A stretch of DNA of 64,000 nucleotides from Paragorgia papillata (GCA_035771165.1 JAWNZC010000314.1:5274001-5338000); one strand, 5' to 3'; counted from the stretch's first letter, positions 14,501 through 22,344 are shown. A program made the numbers and translations. Notes: a model not told the origin generated them from the letters alone.

Positions 14501-17500
14501 AATTAGGTTTAATGTAATAATATATCTAACATGTAAACCTCAAAAAATTATAAATTTATATATATTTATCTCAAAAATATAATTTGTTTGTAACAATGCC
14601 AAAATGCGGAAAAACAGAGTCGAGAAAAGGGAATTTTCTAAAACATAAATTTACCACGTATTCAATTTTTGAGGTTTAAGTTTGAGATCTATTTACAATG
14701 ATCAAATTCTGAAAATTTGATGAAAATAGGACAAATATTGAACAAAGCAGAGCGTCTCATGTCCAGTAAAATGTCGGTTTGAGAAAATTGAGAATGTATC
14801 TGATAAACGGTCCAATGGTCAAAATATAACAATAACATCTCGTTGCTATGCTGGTTGCTAAGGGACAAATCAATAGGCAACCAGGTTCTTTTCAATATTT
14901 AAACCTTTTTCCTTGCACAAATCAAAATCTAACATCAGGAAATGAAGAAGCAATGATTAATAATGTATAATTTGGCTGTTTTGAAAATGTTATTTTTTGG
15001 AAAAATTTTGACCACCTTAAGTACGTTTCGGTACTTTTAGGTGCGTTTTGGTACATTTCGGTACGTTTTGGGACATTTAAGTACGTTTCGGTACATTTAA
15101 GTACGTTTCGGCACGTTTAGATGCGTTTTGGTACATTTAGGTACGTTTCGGTACATTTAGGTACGTTTCGGTACATTTAGGTACTTTCGGTACATTTAAG
15201 TACGTTTCGGTACATTTAAGTACGTTTTGGTACATTTAGGTGCGTTTTGGTACATTTCGGTACATTTCGGTACGTTTTGGGACATTTAAGTACGTTTCGG
15301 TACATTTAGGTACGTTAATTTTACCATCTAACTTATATTTAACACTACGTTTAACGAGATCAAACAAACATACGTTTTACTACATTTCCTCGCAGTATAA
15401 GGCTCGTACCTTCTTGAAATTATTATTTTCTTGTCCAGTAAACTCATCTTTAAGCAATATAACTTCAAACGTATATGACACCACTAATTGAAACACAAAT
15501 ATACAGAAAATACAGGACGTAAAACATCATTGACAGCAAGCTAAGAAACTAAGCGCTTCAAGCACCTGTGAGATTTTTGTGAGAGTGTATGTAACAAATA
15601 GATTATTACTTTTTTGTGTGTGCGTACTGTAATAGATCACATATGTCATTAATAATTCATTAGAAATCGGAGGAAGATTACGGTCAAATTTAGCAAACTT
15701 TGGGGTCGATTTTCTTTCAAAATATAAGTTCGTTTGAGAAACTATACCAATCGTCCTCCAATGTCTAATTACAGCCAAGCTAGTTAAAAAACCTTGGCTT
15801 TGCCTCGTATTTTCAAGACAGACAGACAGACAGACAAACAAACAAACAAACAAACAAACAAACAGACAGACGTAAAAACATAACCTCTTGGCGGAGGGAA
15901 AAAAATCTTACTTACGTTCTCCAGTATAAAAATTGTGTGTTCGGCTAACTTTTCCAGCGATGTTACGAGCTATACAAGTAAAGTTCTCATACGGAATAAT
16001 TTTTACAGTAAACGATGGATGATTAATCTTTTGCCTCATTCTTAGTGTGCCATTAATAAAGACTTGGTAAGAAGCCTCACCAAATGTGACTTGTACAAGT
16101 GAGGAATGTCCTATAACTTCTTGAACCAAACTGCCTTGGCTAGCATTACGTACAATTTCACCAAACTTCCAATCAACCATTGGTTTAGGGTAGCCTGTTG
16201 TTTCACAGTCAATGTATACTGTAGATGTATTCCTTTTTAGTATCGCAATATTCGAACTGTTGGTTAAAATCCTTGGAGCTAAAATATAATAATAATAAAT
16301 ACTAGCACAGAAGAATATTAGCTTTAATGTGTATATGGATGGCATTTTTAAACATCCGCCCAATTTTAGATTACGCCAATCAACCCATAATTGGGAGCAC
16401 AGGTGGCGTGTGCTGTTAGCGCGCTGCCTCTCACCAATAGTTAAGCCCGGTCGGACGGGGTTAGTACTTGGATGGGTGACCGTCTGGGAATAACCTCGTT
16501 CTCGAGCTTGGACCATGTGAGTAGAGTTTAGTTGATCTCTCCTGTGCTTCGAGGGTTTTTCGCCGGGTTCTCCGGTTTTCCTCCCTCCGTAAAATCAACA
16601 CCTAGGTCTTAGTTGAGATCCGTGGTCTGAACTGTGTTGTTGGCGGCAGCATAAAGCGCCTTTGATATGCCTCAACACGGCCACGGTGAAAATTTCTAAA
16701 TTGCCTGATAAGCCACCCATAACATTGTAATGCGCATTTGATCATATCCACATGTTAATTTGCGCAATAGAAATATTAAATCATTATCATTATGTATGGT
16801 CGCGTGTGTAAAAATATAAATAAAATCGACTGCGAAAAACTGGTCAATCGAAAAATTTCCATTGTGTGTACCATTATTGAACATTTCACCACAGAATAGT
16901 AAATACACCAGAAGTCCTACTCGCGTAAAAAATTGTCCTTTTTTCTCAATGAACATTACGTCATTCAACCGTACGTTATGGAACTTACCCAGATAAAGTA
17001 AGATGGTGGGTGAGTGATGGCGACACGATAACAATTGAGAAGCCGGGAAGGTGAAAAATGTCGGTGGAAGTGTTGAACCAGCTTTGTCCCCAGGGCCATT
17101 TGTAAGGCGTTGGGCCAAGATGGCGCCCAAAACCAAAATGGCGGAAACAAATGGATCACTTGCCCCAGCCATTACAAATAGCCCTGGGGACGAAGGCTGC
17201 AAGTGGAACTTACTGGGATGACGTAGAATGGCGATGAATGGCGACGCTGTTGAGGACGATTGACATGCGCGAGTACATTCACTTCAAAGGTGCTTACGCG
17301 AGTCCCAATTCTGGTGTATCTACTACTTGGTGCAAATTAAAGGGCAACTATACGTTTCCAGGTTATTCCCTTTTGCGTTAAAGTCGGAAAAGTTCAATCT
17401 ACAGAACGAGGACGGTATTGATATATACTCTTGGGATTACAATTATTCATTCACTTTGTTTTCATTAAGAATTCTCTTGATTTTAAGGCGCGTCATCGAG

Positions 17501-20500
17501 CTTGCCGCGTCGTGGATCTTAAAGTCCCCCATGCACGTATTGTCACGCAACAATGATTTTGATTTTGCAATGTCCAAAATTGCCCGCACTACTAGGGGGG
17601 TCTGGGGGCATGCCCCCTAGAAAAATTTTGAAATCAGGAGAGCAAACAGCAGCAAAATCTACCGTTTTCTTTGTCTATATTTAACAATTAGTCACCCACG
17701 CTATTTTGTACTGAAAACACGTGCATTTGTATCAGTTATTGTAGAATGGAATGTTAATACGTGATGTTGTCATGTTGATAGGGTTATGGTTGACGTCCAA
17801 CCTCGTCCCCAGGGCCATTTGTGGGGGCTGGGCCAAGATGAAGATGTCTCTGTGTTGTAAGAGCAAGAAAAAGGCGAAGCAAGGCGAGACAAAGCGAAGC
17901 AAGGCAAGGCGAGGGAAGAAAAGAAAAGAAGGTAAAGGAATGGAAGGAAAGGAAAGGAGAGGTGAAGGAAAAGAAGAAAAGGTGAAGTGAAGGAAAGGTA
18001 AAAGAAAAGAAGGAAAGGTAAAGGAAGGGAAGAAACGGGAGGGGAAGGAAAGGGAAATCAAAGAAAGGGAAGAAAAATGAAGGAAAGGGAAGGAAAAAAG
18101 AAGGGGAAAAAGAAAGGAGAGGAAAAGGAAAGAAAGGTAAGGCAAGGGAAAGAAAAAAGGAAAGGATAGGAAAGGAAAGACAGGAAAGGGGAAAACGGAA
18201 AAAAGGAAAGGAAAGGAAAGAAAAAGGAAGGGAAAAAAAGAAAGGAAAAGAAAAGAAAGCAAAGGAAAGCTTCGGTTTAGAAGTATCCGTAACATATAGG
18301 GGTTGTACTGTAATCATCACAACAATCTTTTCATAACAAAACGACTGCATATAGAAATATACATAATTCTTATTCTAGTACAAATATCTACCAAAGCTTA
18401 CCTTTAAAAAGTTTAACTTGGTACATAATTCTTTGAACTATTCCACCAGTACTGTTAGCAATGCAAGTAACATTAAATAACCCATAGGTTCTGCTCAATA
18501 GAGGATTTTTTATAATCAAGCTTGCATTTCCAGAAACATTGAAGTTGAAATATTTGCTATCACTTTCTGTACTCATATTTCCTGTGAGTAACATCCCATC
18601 AACTTCCCAACTGACTGTTTGGTTCGGATTGCCAAGCGGTATTTCACAACGTATTTTTTCCAATCCTCCATCAGGTATTTCATAAAGAGTTTTATTGTTG
18701 GTTATGTTTGATGCTGTATTTAAAACAGAAAGGAACATTTCAAATTGCACATGTAGATACTTCATAATGTATTATTAGTGATATCGAAAAATATCACTGC
18801 AAACTGCCCCCCAACTAGGAATGGAACCCAAGCTCTCGAAATCAACGCATCGCTGCTCTGACCACTGAGCTGTTGAGACATAGTCCGGACAGTCAGAGAT
18901 TTTCATATTTAGGCATCACCGTTCTTCTCAAGTCTATAAATAAGCTCAGCAATAAATAATACACGTGGTGTTCCCAAACGTTCTCGCTTGTATTAATAAT
19001 ATTCGTTATATAGCTAGAGTTTCACTGGATACAACGATGACTGTAATTTTTAAGTAATATTGGGCATTTCACTCGATTACATAGCATGTTCTAAGGATAT
19101 TGGGTGAAGGAAAATTCGAGTGTAGAATATATACATTTTAAGACCAAACCGGGAACAGTTGCGAAAAATGCAACTACACAGGCCTTCCGGCAGAAATTGA
19201 ACCCACGACCTTGCGATTCTAGTGCAATATGCTCTGACCACTGAGCCACTGAGGGCGTTGCCGAGAGCTTGATCGCGAGTTCTGTATATATATATATATA
19301 TATATAATAATTAAGGTGGTAATGCCAGGAGGTATACTGTCATTGGTTGGTTTGTGGTCACATGAACTTAGCTAAATTTCAATGTACACCGAGCGGGCAA
19401 CAATTGAGAACTTATTGCTAGCCTGCGGGCTAACTTATCGCCTGTTCGGGCAATAAGTTTTCAATTGTTGCCCGCCAGAACTTTGAACTCCTCACGGTAT
19501 CTATAAACAAAAGCTTGTTTGGTACAAAAAAAAAAATTTATAGGTCTTCAAAGCATGTGTGAAGATTAACTGGAGAAATGTATTGCTGTTCTTTTGTTCT
19601 GAGACTCATATATTTGTTTGGTTGAAGTGAAATTACGGAGCCAGGCGAAATGTTTTGGTAAGTCTTAGAGTTTGTCTTTTGTGTACTTTCCCTTGATAAA
19701 CGTACGTCGAAATAATTCAGCGAAACTCAAGCTACATATAACAAAGCACTTAATGTCTGCTCGAGTCTCGATGTTTCCCTGGAAAACAAAACTAACTGTT
19801 TCCCTCGGGAACAGACATTAAGTGTATAATATGTTCAAAAAAGTTATCGAAGAACAATTAATGAATGTCCCAAAGCCTCTTGAAGTCCAACTAAACCCAG
19901 TTGTAATAAATACAAGTAAACATGTACAAGTTGAAACCAAAATCTTATCAAAACCAAGAAGTATATAAATCGAACTCCAGTTTGATCACTTTGTGGATAT
20001 ATATGGGCGCTTTCCAATTGACAAGGTTAGACCGGTCAGTCCGGCCAGAATGGACTTGCTTTTGATTAGGACCAAATTTTCCAGTCAGACCATCCCAGGC
20101 CTCAAACGAATCGTGTTCCATTTAACCGGACTGACCGGTCTAACCGTGTAAATGGAAAGCCCCCTATGATAAGTTGTAAGTATACATCTCAAAATCATTA
20201 ATAATACATGAAGAAAACACAAAGGAAATCAGTACCGTGTCGGTGGTTTGGATATCGGAGGAAGAAATTACATAAATTAAGCAAACTTTCATCTTGATTT
20301 TCTCCGCTTAATGAAACACTCCTCCGAGTGTATGATCTATTACACGTAGTGAGCCGTGCATGTGGTACGTTTGCAAGCTTAGTGTTAGTTGTGGATATAT
20401 AATTACATGAAGTTTCTTCTGTTAAAATAGTCAAAAATAAAACTTACAAACTGCTGCTGAAGTTCCTTGTGTGAAAATAGAGATCAGTGAACTGACAAGA

Positions 20501-20526
20501 ATAAACTGTACCGAAACAACTGTCAT
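477..20526 (-). CDS. Receptor tyrosine kinase RTK-A (Ig-Ig-SEA-like-FN3-TM-kinase), 3' part outside window
   Basis: Single-pass receptor tyrosine kinase. Twelve coding exons on the minus strand: 20526-20448, 18713-18402, 16278-15916, 15483-15410, 14113-14049, 13710-13562, 12918-12793, 9727-9572, 6427-6291, 2170-1921, 1589-1479, 655-477. All have GT-AG borders and the phases join without a break, giving 667 codons. Residues 1-25 are a signal peptide; two Ig domains follow (about 27-130 and 131-250), then a SEA-like region (about 252-347), one FN3 domain (348-441), a membrane helix (about 448-470) and the kinase N-lobe with GQGEFG (541-546), Lys567 in VAVK and Glu584 in helix C. The catalytic loop exon would be left of position 1. 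The kinase resembles VEGFR/FGFR and TAM families in places; I cannot assign a ligand or orthologue. The extracellular part has many N-glycosylation sequons. Confidence 0.9.
716..1189. mobile_element. pogo/Tigger-type MITE
   Basis: Termini CAGTCAACTCTCG and CGGGAGTTGACTG with TA on both sides (714-715, 1190-1191): the inverted repeat and target of Tc1/mariner pogo-like MITEs. Repeated GTCCGTAATAGCGGG lies near the right end. No transposase. The paralogous copy is at 53734-54122. Confidence 0.7.
1479..1589 (-). CDS. RTK-A exon 11: kinase helix C region
   Basis: 111 bp, acceptor CATTCTTAG, donor GGAG|GTATTT. It encodes RKELFKELKLMADVAKHPNV and VNLHGACSKGG. Glu584 in FKELKLM is the helix C glutamate that pairs with Lys567. 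HPNVVNLHGAC is a classic RTK beta-4/5 signature. Confidence 0.93.
1921..2170 (-). CDS. RTK-A exon 10: juxtamembrane and kinase glycine loop
   Basis: 250 bp, acceptor TTTTTCAG, donor AAAG|GTATTG. The juxtamembrane segment has Tyr residues in DNIYV and MTYCP that could be phosphorylation sites. The kinase starts with W-K-E-I-S-R-D, then TLGQGEFGLVVKA (glycine loop) and PVAVKTIK, whose Lys567 is the ATP-binding lysine. RTK-B differs at six residues here. Confidence 0.95.
2255..2665. repeat. CACAC/CACAT/CACCG pentamer satellite
   Basis: About 80 pentamers of ACACC, GCACC and ACATC beside the juxtamembrane exon of RTK-A. The His/Pro/Thr-rich frame is an artefact. Confidence 0.93.
3300..3445. repeat. 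Foldback element with CGTCGCTTCGCGACTCG apex
   Basis: An imperfect inverted repeat: TTAACGTTTAATTTCACTCG on the left and CGTGAAATTAAACCTTAA on the right, with apex CTCGTCGCTTCGCGACTCGG. No coding content. Confidence 0.6.
3481..4050. repeat. Tandem pair of ~270-bp palindromic units
   Basis: Two units starting near 3481 and 3751 (GATATCTCACGAGTGAGC at 3541 and 3811, period 270). Each is a hairpin whose arms read AATACATGG...CCATGTATT and whose apex is GAGTGAGCGAAGCGAACGAG. They are followed by repeated TAATCGCACATGTGAGATTA at 3965-4025. Confidence 0.85.
4691..4793. repeat. Foldback hairpin
   Basis: GTCCGTATAGAAAAATATTT on the left pairs with AAATATTTTTCTATACGGAC on the right; the apex is CCTCGGCCTCCGGCCTCGGG. 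It belongs to the same GC-apex hairpin class as 3300-3445. Confidence 0.75.
5138..6270. mobile_element. Foldback MITE carrying a 63-bp minisatellite
   Basis: Inverted ends: CCCGCACAGACGACCAAGT near 5145 and ACTTGGTCGTCTGTGCGGGG near 6243-6264. The interior holds seven 63-bp units (about 5640-6070) with TTGACGGCAATGATTGCGTA, flanked by TTTCCTTGACG motifs. No transposase. RTK-B keeps only the extreme right end at 58198-58215. Confidence 0.7.
5640..6070. repeat. 63-bp minisatellite, about 7 units
   Basis: A unit of TGACGTACTGCGCAATACTT then GACGGCAATGATTGCGTAAT and AAGCTTCGGAGATGAGTGCG. 63 is a multiple of 3, so repeat-like ORFs appear in several frames; none looks like a protein. Confidence 0.9.
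6291..6427 (-). CDS. RTK-A exon 9: transmembrane helix
   Basis: Acceptor TGTTTAG, donor AAT|GTAAGT. After DDVPVT comes a run of more than 20 Val/Ile/Leu residues ending YLYYRR, a stop-transfer signal, then the start of the cytoplasmic juxtamembrane segment (NAPDRLMLALGDN). Confidence 0.93.
6636..6677. repeat. TA microsatellite
   Basis: About 21 TA units in the RTK-A intron. Similar short TA runs are at 4482-4506, 6490-6512, 8309-8342, 8497-8523 and 19286-19306. Confidence 0.9.
6750..6808. repeat. Near-perfect 28-bp hairpin with 3-nt loop
   Basis: AGTATAGTTTAAGTGGGCTT... pairs with ...AAGCCCACTTAAACTATACT around the loop ATG. One arm also occurs alone at 6517-6537, so the hairpin is probably two inverted copies of a short repeat. 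Confidence 0.88.
7028..7280. mobile_element. TTAA-flanked palindromic MITE
   Basis: Starts AGGGTATTGGCAATAAAAAT and ends with its complement; TTAA at 7024-7027 and 7281-7284. TTAA target duplications are typical of piggyBac and some Kolobok elements; I cannot choose. Confidence 0.75.
7285..7770. mobile_element. TTAA-flanked palindromic MITE (AGTGC-TATGAAACG family)
   Basis: Starts AGTGCCTATGAAACGGAAAT and ends ...TTTTCGTTTCATAGG...AGCACT; TTAA at 7281-7284 and 7771-7774. It shares its left TTAA with the previous element. Same family as 54327-54807 and, more distantly, 45897-46315. Confidence 0.78.
7801..7842 (+). ncRNA. Degenerate type I hammerhead ribozyme in RTK-A
   Basis: CTGATGA at 7806-7812, stem II GCTGT/ACAGC with loop AGT, GAAA at 7826-7829, GTC ending at 7837. 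The base after the cleavage site is C instead of T, so the first stem I pair is lost; CTAC/GTAG and an outer AGTT/AACT helix remain. Sequence downstream to about 7950 matches the 277-bp unit of RTK-B. It is in the paralogous intron, so it predates the gene duplication. Confidence 0.7.
8403..8482. repeat. Perfect 32-bp hairpin
   Basis: TACTAATAATAATAGACTGG plus ATGCGTTTATA pairs exactly with its complement on the right around a ~16-nt loop (TGTTTCAAATGTTTG). Flanked by TA microsatellites. Confidence 0.9.
9060..9550. mobile_element. Foldback MITE with CCTCGTTCCC ends (RTK-A copy)
   Basis: Left CAACTTCGTTCCCATTTTTT...GGCCTTTTTGAAAT near 9185-9215 and right ATTTCAAAAAGGCTCTGGGA ACGAGGTTG at 9521-9550 are inverted. 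Contains GGTCACAGCGCCCAGAAATA. The same family is at 27237-27595 and 60600-61315. Confidence 0.6.
9572..9727 (-). CDS. RTK-A exon 8: FN3 domain, second half
   Basis: 156 bp, acceptor TTTCAAAG, donor AAAG|GTAGGT. It carries the FN3 landmarks SATINDLDADTKYLIKMES and INDEGVGEIPS (L-x-P/A-x-T-x-Y and N-x-x-G motifs). It joins directly to the membrane exon with a split Asp codon. Confidence 0.92.
9824..9878 (-). repeat. tRNA-derived sequence, minus orientation
   Basis: CGGGATTTGAACTCGCGCCT is the complement of a tRNA T-arm/B-box; the 5' half is lost at the junction with the MITE. A longer inverted partner is at 11785-11870. Confidence 0.55.
9874..10477. mobile_element. Palindromic TTAA MITE (GGTGGCTCCACACAG family), left end truncated
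   Basis: A ~600-bp near palindrome containing CAACAGTTGTTGCTATGGCA and complement, CAATAGGCCGATTT and complement. The right terminus reads ...CTGTGTGAAGCCACC|TTAA. The left terminus is missing. The full-length relative is 57075-57760. Confidence 0.78.
10482..11752. mobile_element. TTAA-flanked non-autonomous element (1.27 kb)
   Basis: Ends GGTGGTCTTATACAAAA and TTTTGTATAAGACCACC; TTAA at 10478-10481 (shared with the preceding MITE) and 11753-11756. AT-rich interior with an internal partial palindrome; no transposase frame seen. Confidence 0.78.
11785..11870 (+). repeat. tRNA-derived sequence, plus orientation
   Basis: GATAGCTCAACAGGTAGAAC (A-box-like) and GCGAGTTCAAATCCCGC (T-arm/B-box). 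The D-stem and acceptor stem have mismatches, so a pseudogene or SINE head is likelier than a working tRNA. The flank GTAAGAAATCATGAAAA repeats inverted at 9770-9790. Confidence 0.5.
12486..12740. repeat. GTTGTTCAC-rich palindromic repeat
   Basis: Many GAACAACTTGTTC and ACAACATTGTTCACG units in both orientations, with a 23-bp direct repeat CACGGCGAGCAGCACAACAT at 12660-12705. Absent from the paralogous RTK-B intron. Confidence 0.65.
12793..12918 (-). CDS. RTK-A exon 7: FN3 domain, first half
   Basis: 126 bp. It starts LPGPSTDLIATDVTSSEITF and contains SWKHP and YQIQI, the usual A, B and C strands of a fibronectin type III domain with its conserved Trp. The donor AAAG|GTAAGT leaves one base that joins exon 8. 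Confidence 0.9.
13262..13395. repeat. Foldback hairpin with GTTTCGAGCGG arms
   Basis: ATAGTTTTGATAACGAAAAA...GTTTCGAGCGGA on the left, TCCGCTCGAAAC...TTTCGTTATCAAAAACTAT on the right. RTK-B (63235-63290) keeps only the right arm. A related hairpin is at 31555-31690. Confidence 0.75.
13434..13487. repeat. Hairpin (CCCACGATGGCG arms)
   Basis: AATTTTCCCACGATGGCGTT and its complement meet around a short loop near TACAAGAGTA, with one mismatch. RTK-B has only the left arm at 63321-63342. Confidence 0.8.
13562..13710 (-). CDS. RTK-A exon 6: SEA-like region, C-terminal part
   Basis: 149 bp, acceptor TGCACTTAG, donor GATG|GTAAGT. It encodes a strand TVYFELTW, a charged linker and a helix-like stretch TIANDVATALNKVW. 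The paralogue in RTK-B (63430-63578) differs by only two residues. Together with exons 4-5 this makes about 95 residues between Ig2 and FN3 that I read as SEA-like; the match is structural intuition, not a search result. Confidence 0.85.
13755..13895. repeat. GTTC/GTCT/GTCC tetranucleotide satellite
   Basis: (TTCG)n then mixed TCTG and TCCG units in the intron beside the SEA-like exon 6 of RTK-A. Its Arg/Ser/Val frames are artefacts. Confidence 0.92.
14049..14113 (-). CDS. RTK-A exon 5: SEA-like region, middle
   Basis: A 65-bp exon with acceptor CTCTCTAG and donor AAC|GTACGT. It encodes ILDVFQSDKVYYSITINAVN. It reads in phase 0 from exon 4 and ends with two bases that join the first base of exon 6, so the reading frame is continuous. 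Confidence 0.75.
15015..15320. repeat. GTACRTTT(A/C)G tandem repeat
   Basis: About thirty 10-bp units such as GGTACATTTA and GGTACGTTTC, in the RTK-A intron just beside exon 4. Confidence 0.9.
15410..15483 (-). CDS. RTK-A exon 4: start of SEA-like region
   Basis: A short 74-bp exon found by phase matching. The acceptor is CAATTAG and the donor AAG|GTACGAG. It encodes a segment containing SYTFEVILLKDEFTGQ, which fits the first strand and helix of a SEA domain. It supplies the phase needed between exon 3 (phase 1) and exon 5 (phase 0). Confidence 0.72.
15815..15871. repeat. CAGA/CAAA tetranucleotide run
   Basis: GACAGACAGACA then CAAACAAACA units, about 57 bp. Confidence 0.85.
15916..16278 (-). 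CDS. RTK-A exon 3: second Ig-like domain
   Basis: 363 bp. The Ig landmarks are Cys155 in YIDCETTGYPKP, Trp167 in VDWKFG and Cys232 in FTCIARNIAG; the last motif is characteristic of I-set/C2-set Ig domains of receptor kinases. It ends in phase 1 at GAAC|GTAAGT and continues into a short exon at 15483. Confidence 0.9.
16390..16690 (+). mobile_element. 5S-rRNA-derived SINE, copy 1
   Basis: 16441-16495 reads TTAAGCCCGGTCGGACGGGG then TTAGTACTTGGATGGGTGAC and CGTCTGGGAATAAC, closely matching the 3' half of animal 5S rRNA, including the internal control region. A unique tail follows (CTCCTGTGCTTCGAGGGTTT... AACACGGCCACG). It lies in the RTK-A intron upstream of exon 3. Confidence 0.85.
17080..17205. 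mobile_element. Short palindromic MITE (TCCCCAGGGC ends)
   Basis: AGCTTTGTCCCCAGGGCCAT and complement ATAGCCCTGGGGACGAAGGC enclose about 90 bp with CAAGATGGCG motifs. A half copy is at 17800-17835. Confidence 0.7.
17590..17660. repeat. Dispersed repeat (GGGGGTCTGGGGGCATGCCC)
   Basis: GGGGGGTCTGGGGGCATGCC followed by CCCTAGAAAAATTTTGAAAT. Related copies: 8935-9030, 32035-32130, 51370-51480 and 62400-62545, in both orientations. Confidence 0.7.
17860..18275. repeat. Purine-rich (GGAAA/GAAAG) tract
   Basis: About 415 bp of almost pure A/G on the plus strand in RTK-A intron 2. The Phe/Pro/Ser-rich minus-strand frames are artefacts. Could form triplex DNA. Confidence 0.92.
18402..18713 (-). CDS. 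RTK-A exon 2: first Ig-like domain
   Basis: The acceptor is AAATACAG and the donor is AAAG|GTAAGC. It encodes a compact Ig fold: Cys49 in IRCEIPLG, Trp62 in VSWEVDG and Cys110 in NVTCIANSTG, the usual Cys-Trp-Cys spacing. At least six N-X-S/T sequons suggest a heavily glycosylated extracellular domain. Confidence 0.88.
18808..18885 (-). repeat. tRNA-like SINE head, minus orientation
   Basis: GGAATGGAACCCAAGCTCTC and CTCTGACCACTGAGC are complements of B-box and A-box sequences. Confidence 0.5.
19135..19330 (-). mobile_element. tRNA-derived SINE
   Basis: On the minus strand: CTCAGTGGTCAGAGCATATT (A-box) and GGTCGTGGGTTCAATTTCTG (B-box), then GCCGGAAGGCC and CAACTGTTCCCGGTTTGGTC. Other members: 22345-22545, 30565-30795, 30925-31160, 33090-33165. 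Confidence 0.75.
20005..20164. mobile_element. Palindromic MITE (GGGCGCTTTCCA ends)
   Basis: GGGCGCTTTCCAATTGACAA GG and complement ...GTGTAAATGGAAAGCCCCC; arms also pair through TTAGACCGGTCAGTCCGG. Confidence 0.65.
20448..20526 (-). CDS. RTK-A exon 1: start codon and signal peptide
   Basis: The ATG at 20526-20524 opens a 26-codon exon with a hydrophobic stretch (VSVQFILVSSLISIFTQG) and small residues TSAA, a typical signal peptide with cleavage near residue 25. The donor GTAAGT follows. It ends in phase 1 and joins exon 2, which starts with two bases of the split codon. No other upstream coding exon is needed. Confidence 0.82.
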
Positions 20527-20599
20527 CTTGCAACAACCTTTGAAAAAGAAACGTGTATTATATCACAAGAAAATATCAGCAAGTTGGGAGTTGAAAAAA

Positions 20600-20860
20600 A
20601 GAAATTGGATTGAGGATGGAGAGGAGAGAAAAGAAAAACAAAGAGGGAAGGGAAGAAAAAAAAAGAAAGAAAAGAAGTGGAGAGAAAGGGGGAGGAAGGG
20701 AATGAGCAGGAAAAGAGAGATAATGTAAGAAAGGAAAGTGAAAAAAAGGAAGAAACAGAAAAAAAAGGAAAAAGATGTAAAAAAGAAAAAGGAGAACAAA
20801 GAGAAAGAGTGGGAAGAATAAAAGGAAAGGAAAAAACAAAAAAAAATAGCAGGATGGGAA
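20600..20860. repeat. Purine-rich tract
   Basis: A/G-rich stretch just upstream of the RTK-A start codon, within about 80-330 bases of it. Phe-rich reverse frames are not genes. Its position makes a promoter-proximal role possible but unproven. Confidence 0.8.
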
Positions 20861-21945
20861 AGAATAGCAACATAGTCATTCAAAATATGGTCTGGAAACT
20901 CAGCTAAAGTCTTTGATCTATCTTTTTGTTCGCCTTTATGCATTTTTGTGCACGGTCACTGAACCCATTGTATTTTAGTATAATGAACGAATTGTCCAAT
21001 AGCAACGTTTCAGTTCAATCACTCAATAATCGTGCTATGAAAATATTAATAAACCTAAAACAAAGCAGGTTCAACATAAAATCACAGCTCATTATATATA
21101 GGCGCTTTGAAATTTGCCGAGTTTCCATCTCTATTGACTATGATAGCAAGTATAGAGGGAAATGTTGCAAAACAAGGAAGGGTCGACACCGTAGTAACAT
21201 TTATTCCTATATATTTAAAATCGAAGACGAGAGATTAAGTTTGGGTACTATAAAATGAAGGCACTTTCTTTCATGTTTTGGAACCTTCAAAATCCTGGAC
21301 CTTTCCCTGTGCTGAATAGAATCGTCTTGGCGTTAGCCAGAATAAACCTTAAAGACTCGTCGTCAGGCTTCAAAGTGTTAATGACACTTGAATTGTTTCC
21401 TAGCTTTATCTGTATACGTACTTAAATTTTATAGTCATCTTTAAATTTGTAAACTGAACAATTCAGCTCAGTCAGCTGCAATTCGGTTTTTTAAAGTTAA
21501 AATGCCTCCATCGACGCCATCCTCATTACCATTTTAGAAATACAGACTAACAAATCGATCAATGTGACACAAAATAGAAGTTCAAAACAAAAAAATATTT
21601 TGGCATTCAACTATTCACGTTAATGAATATCAGTAATATCTTATTTGGGTTGATATGCACTTTCGTTTCCATTTGGTCGCGACATCAGTTGTCTTAACGG
21701 TGGCGGAACTGAAGCGTTGCAGCGGATTTCTTTTGTTAGGACGAAAGGAACACATCGCTACGCTTCAATTCCGCGACCGTATGAACAGTACGTATCGCAT
21801 ACCGCATAACGCACATTATGACGACAAAAGTTAAGCTATTGAGATTTCAAGTAATATTTGGGCATTTCACTCAATTAAACTGCATGCGCTGTAGTGTAGG
21901 AATTATCGGTAAAGGAAGATTTCGTGTGTAAAGCCCTAATCAAAT

Positions 21946-22214
21946 GAGAACGCAAGTCATCGCAAGCTTACGATGACTTGCGTTGCCACAGAGTCAAACG
22001 TCGGCACAAGTCGTCGCAAGTTCTGCACTTCCGCTAGTTCCCACGTCTTTTCGCTAGTTCTCATGGTAGTTTCTATGGCGACGGAGCACGAAAGACTTGC
22101 ATCGACTTTGTGTTTTGTGTTCAAACGTTTCGCAAGCTGGCGGTCAAACGAGACACACGCATTGCAAGCACATGCATTGCAAGCAAGCTAAAACTTGCGG
22201 TGACTTGCGTTCTC
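21946..22214. mobile_element. Foldback element (GAGAACGCAAGTCATCGCAAG ends)
   Basis: GAGAACGCAAGTCATCGCAA and the complement TTGCGGTGACTTGCGTTCTC; further internal copies of CTTGCG/CGCAAG. Confidence 0.75.
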
Positions 22215-22344
22215 GTTGTAAACATCTTAATTATTTATAAATAATGAACTCCGTTCAAAGTCATTATTTATAAATAAATATTACTCTTCGATAATTTATT
22301 TGTAAATAATGAAAAATATGACAAATATTTGGCTAAATAATAAA

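Noticed and set aside
16390..16510. Functional 5S rRNA gene
   Set aside because: Only the 3' half matches 5S, the 5' half is replaced, and the same unrelated tail follows at other loci, so it is a SINE.
17732..18350. Phe/Leu/Ser-rich minus-strand frames
   Set aside because: Translation of a purine-rich tract in an RTK-A intron.
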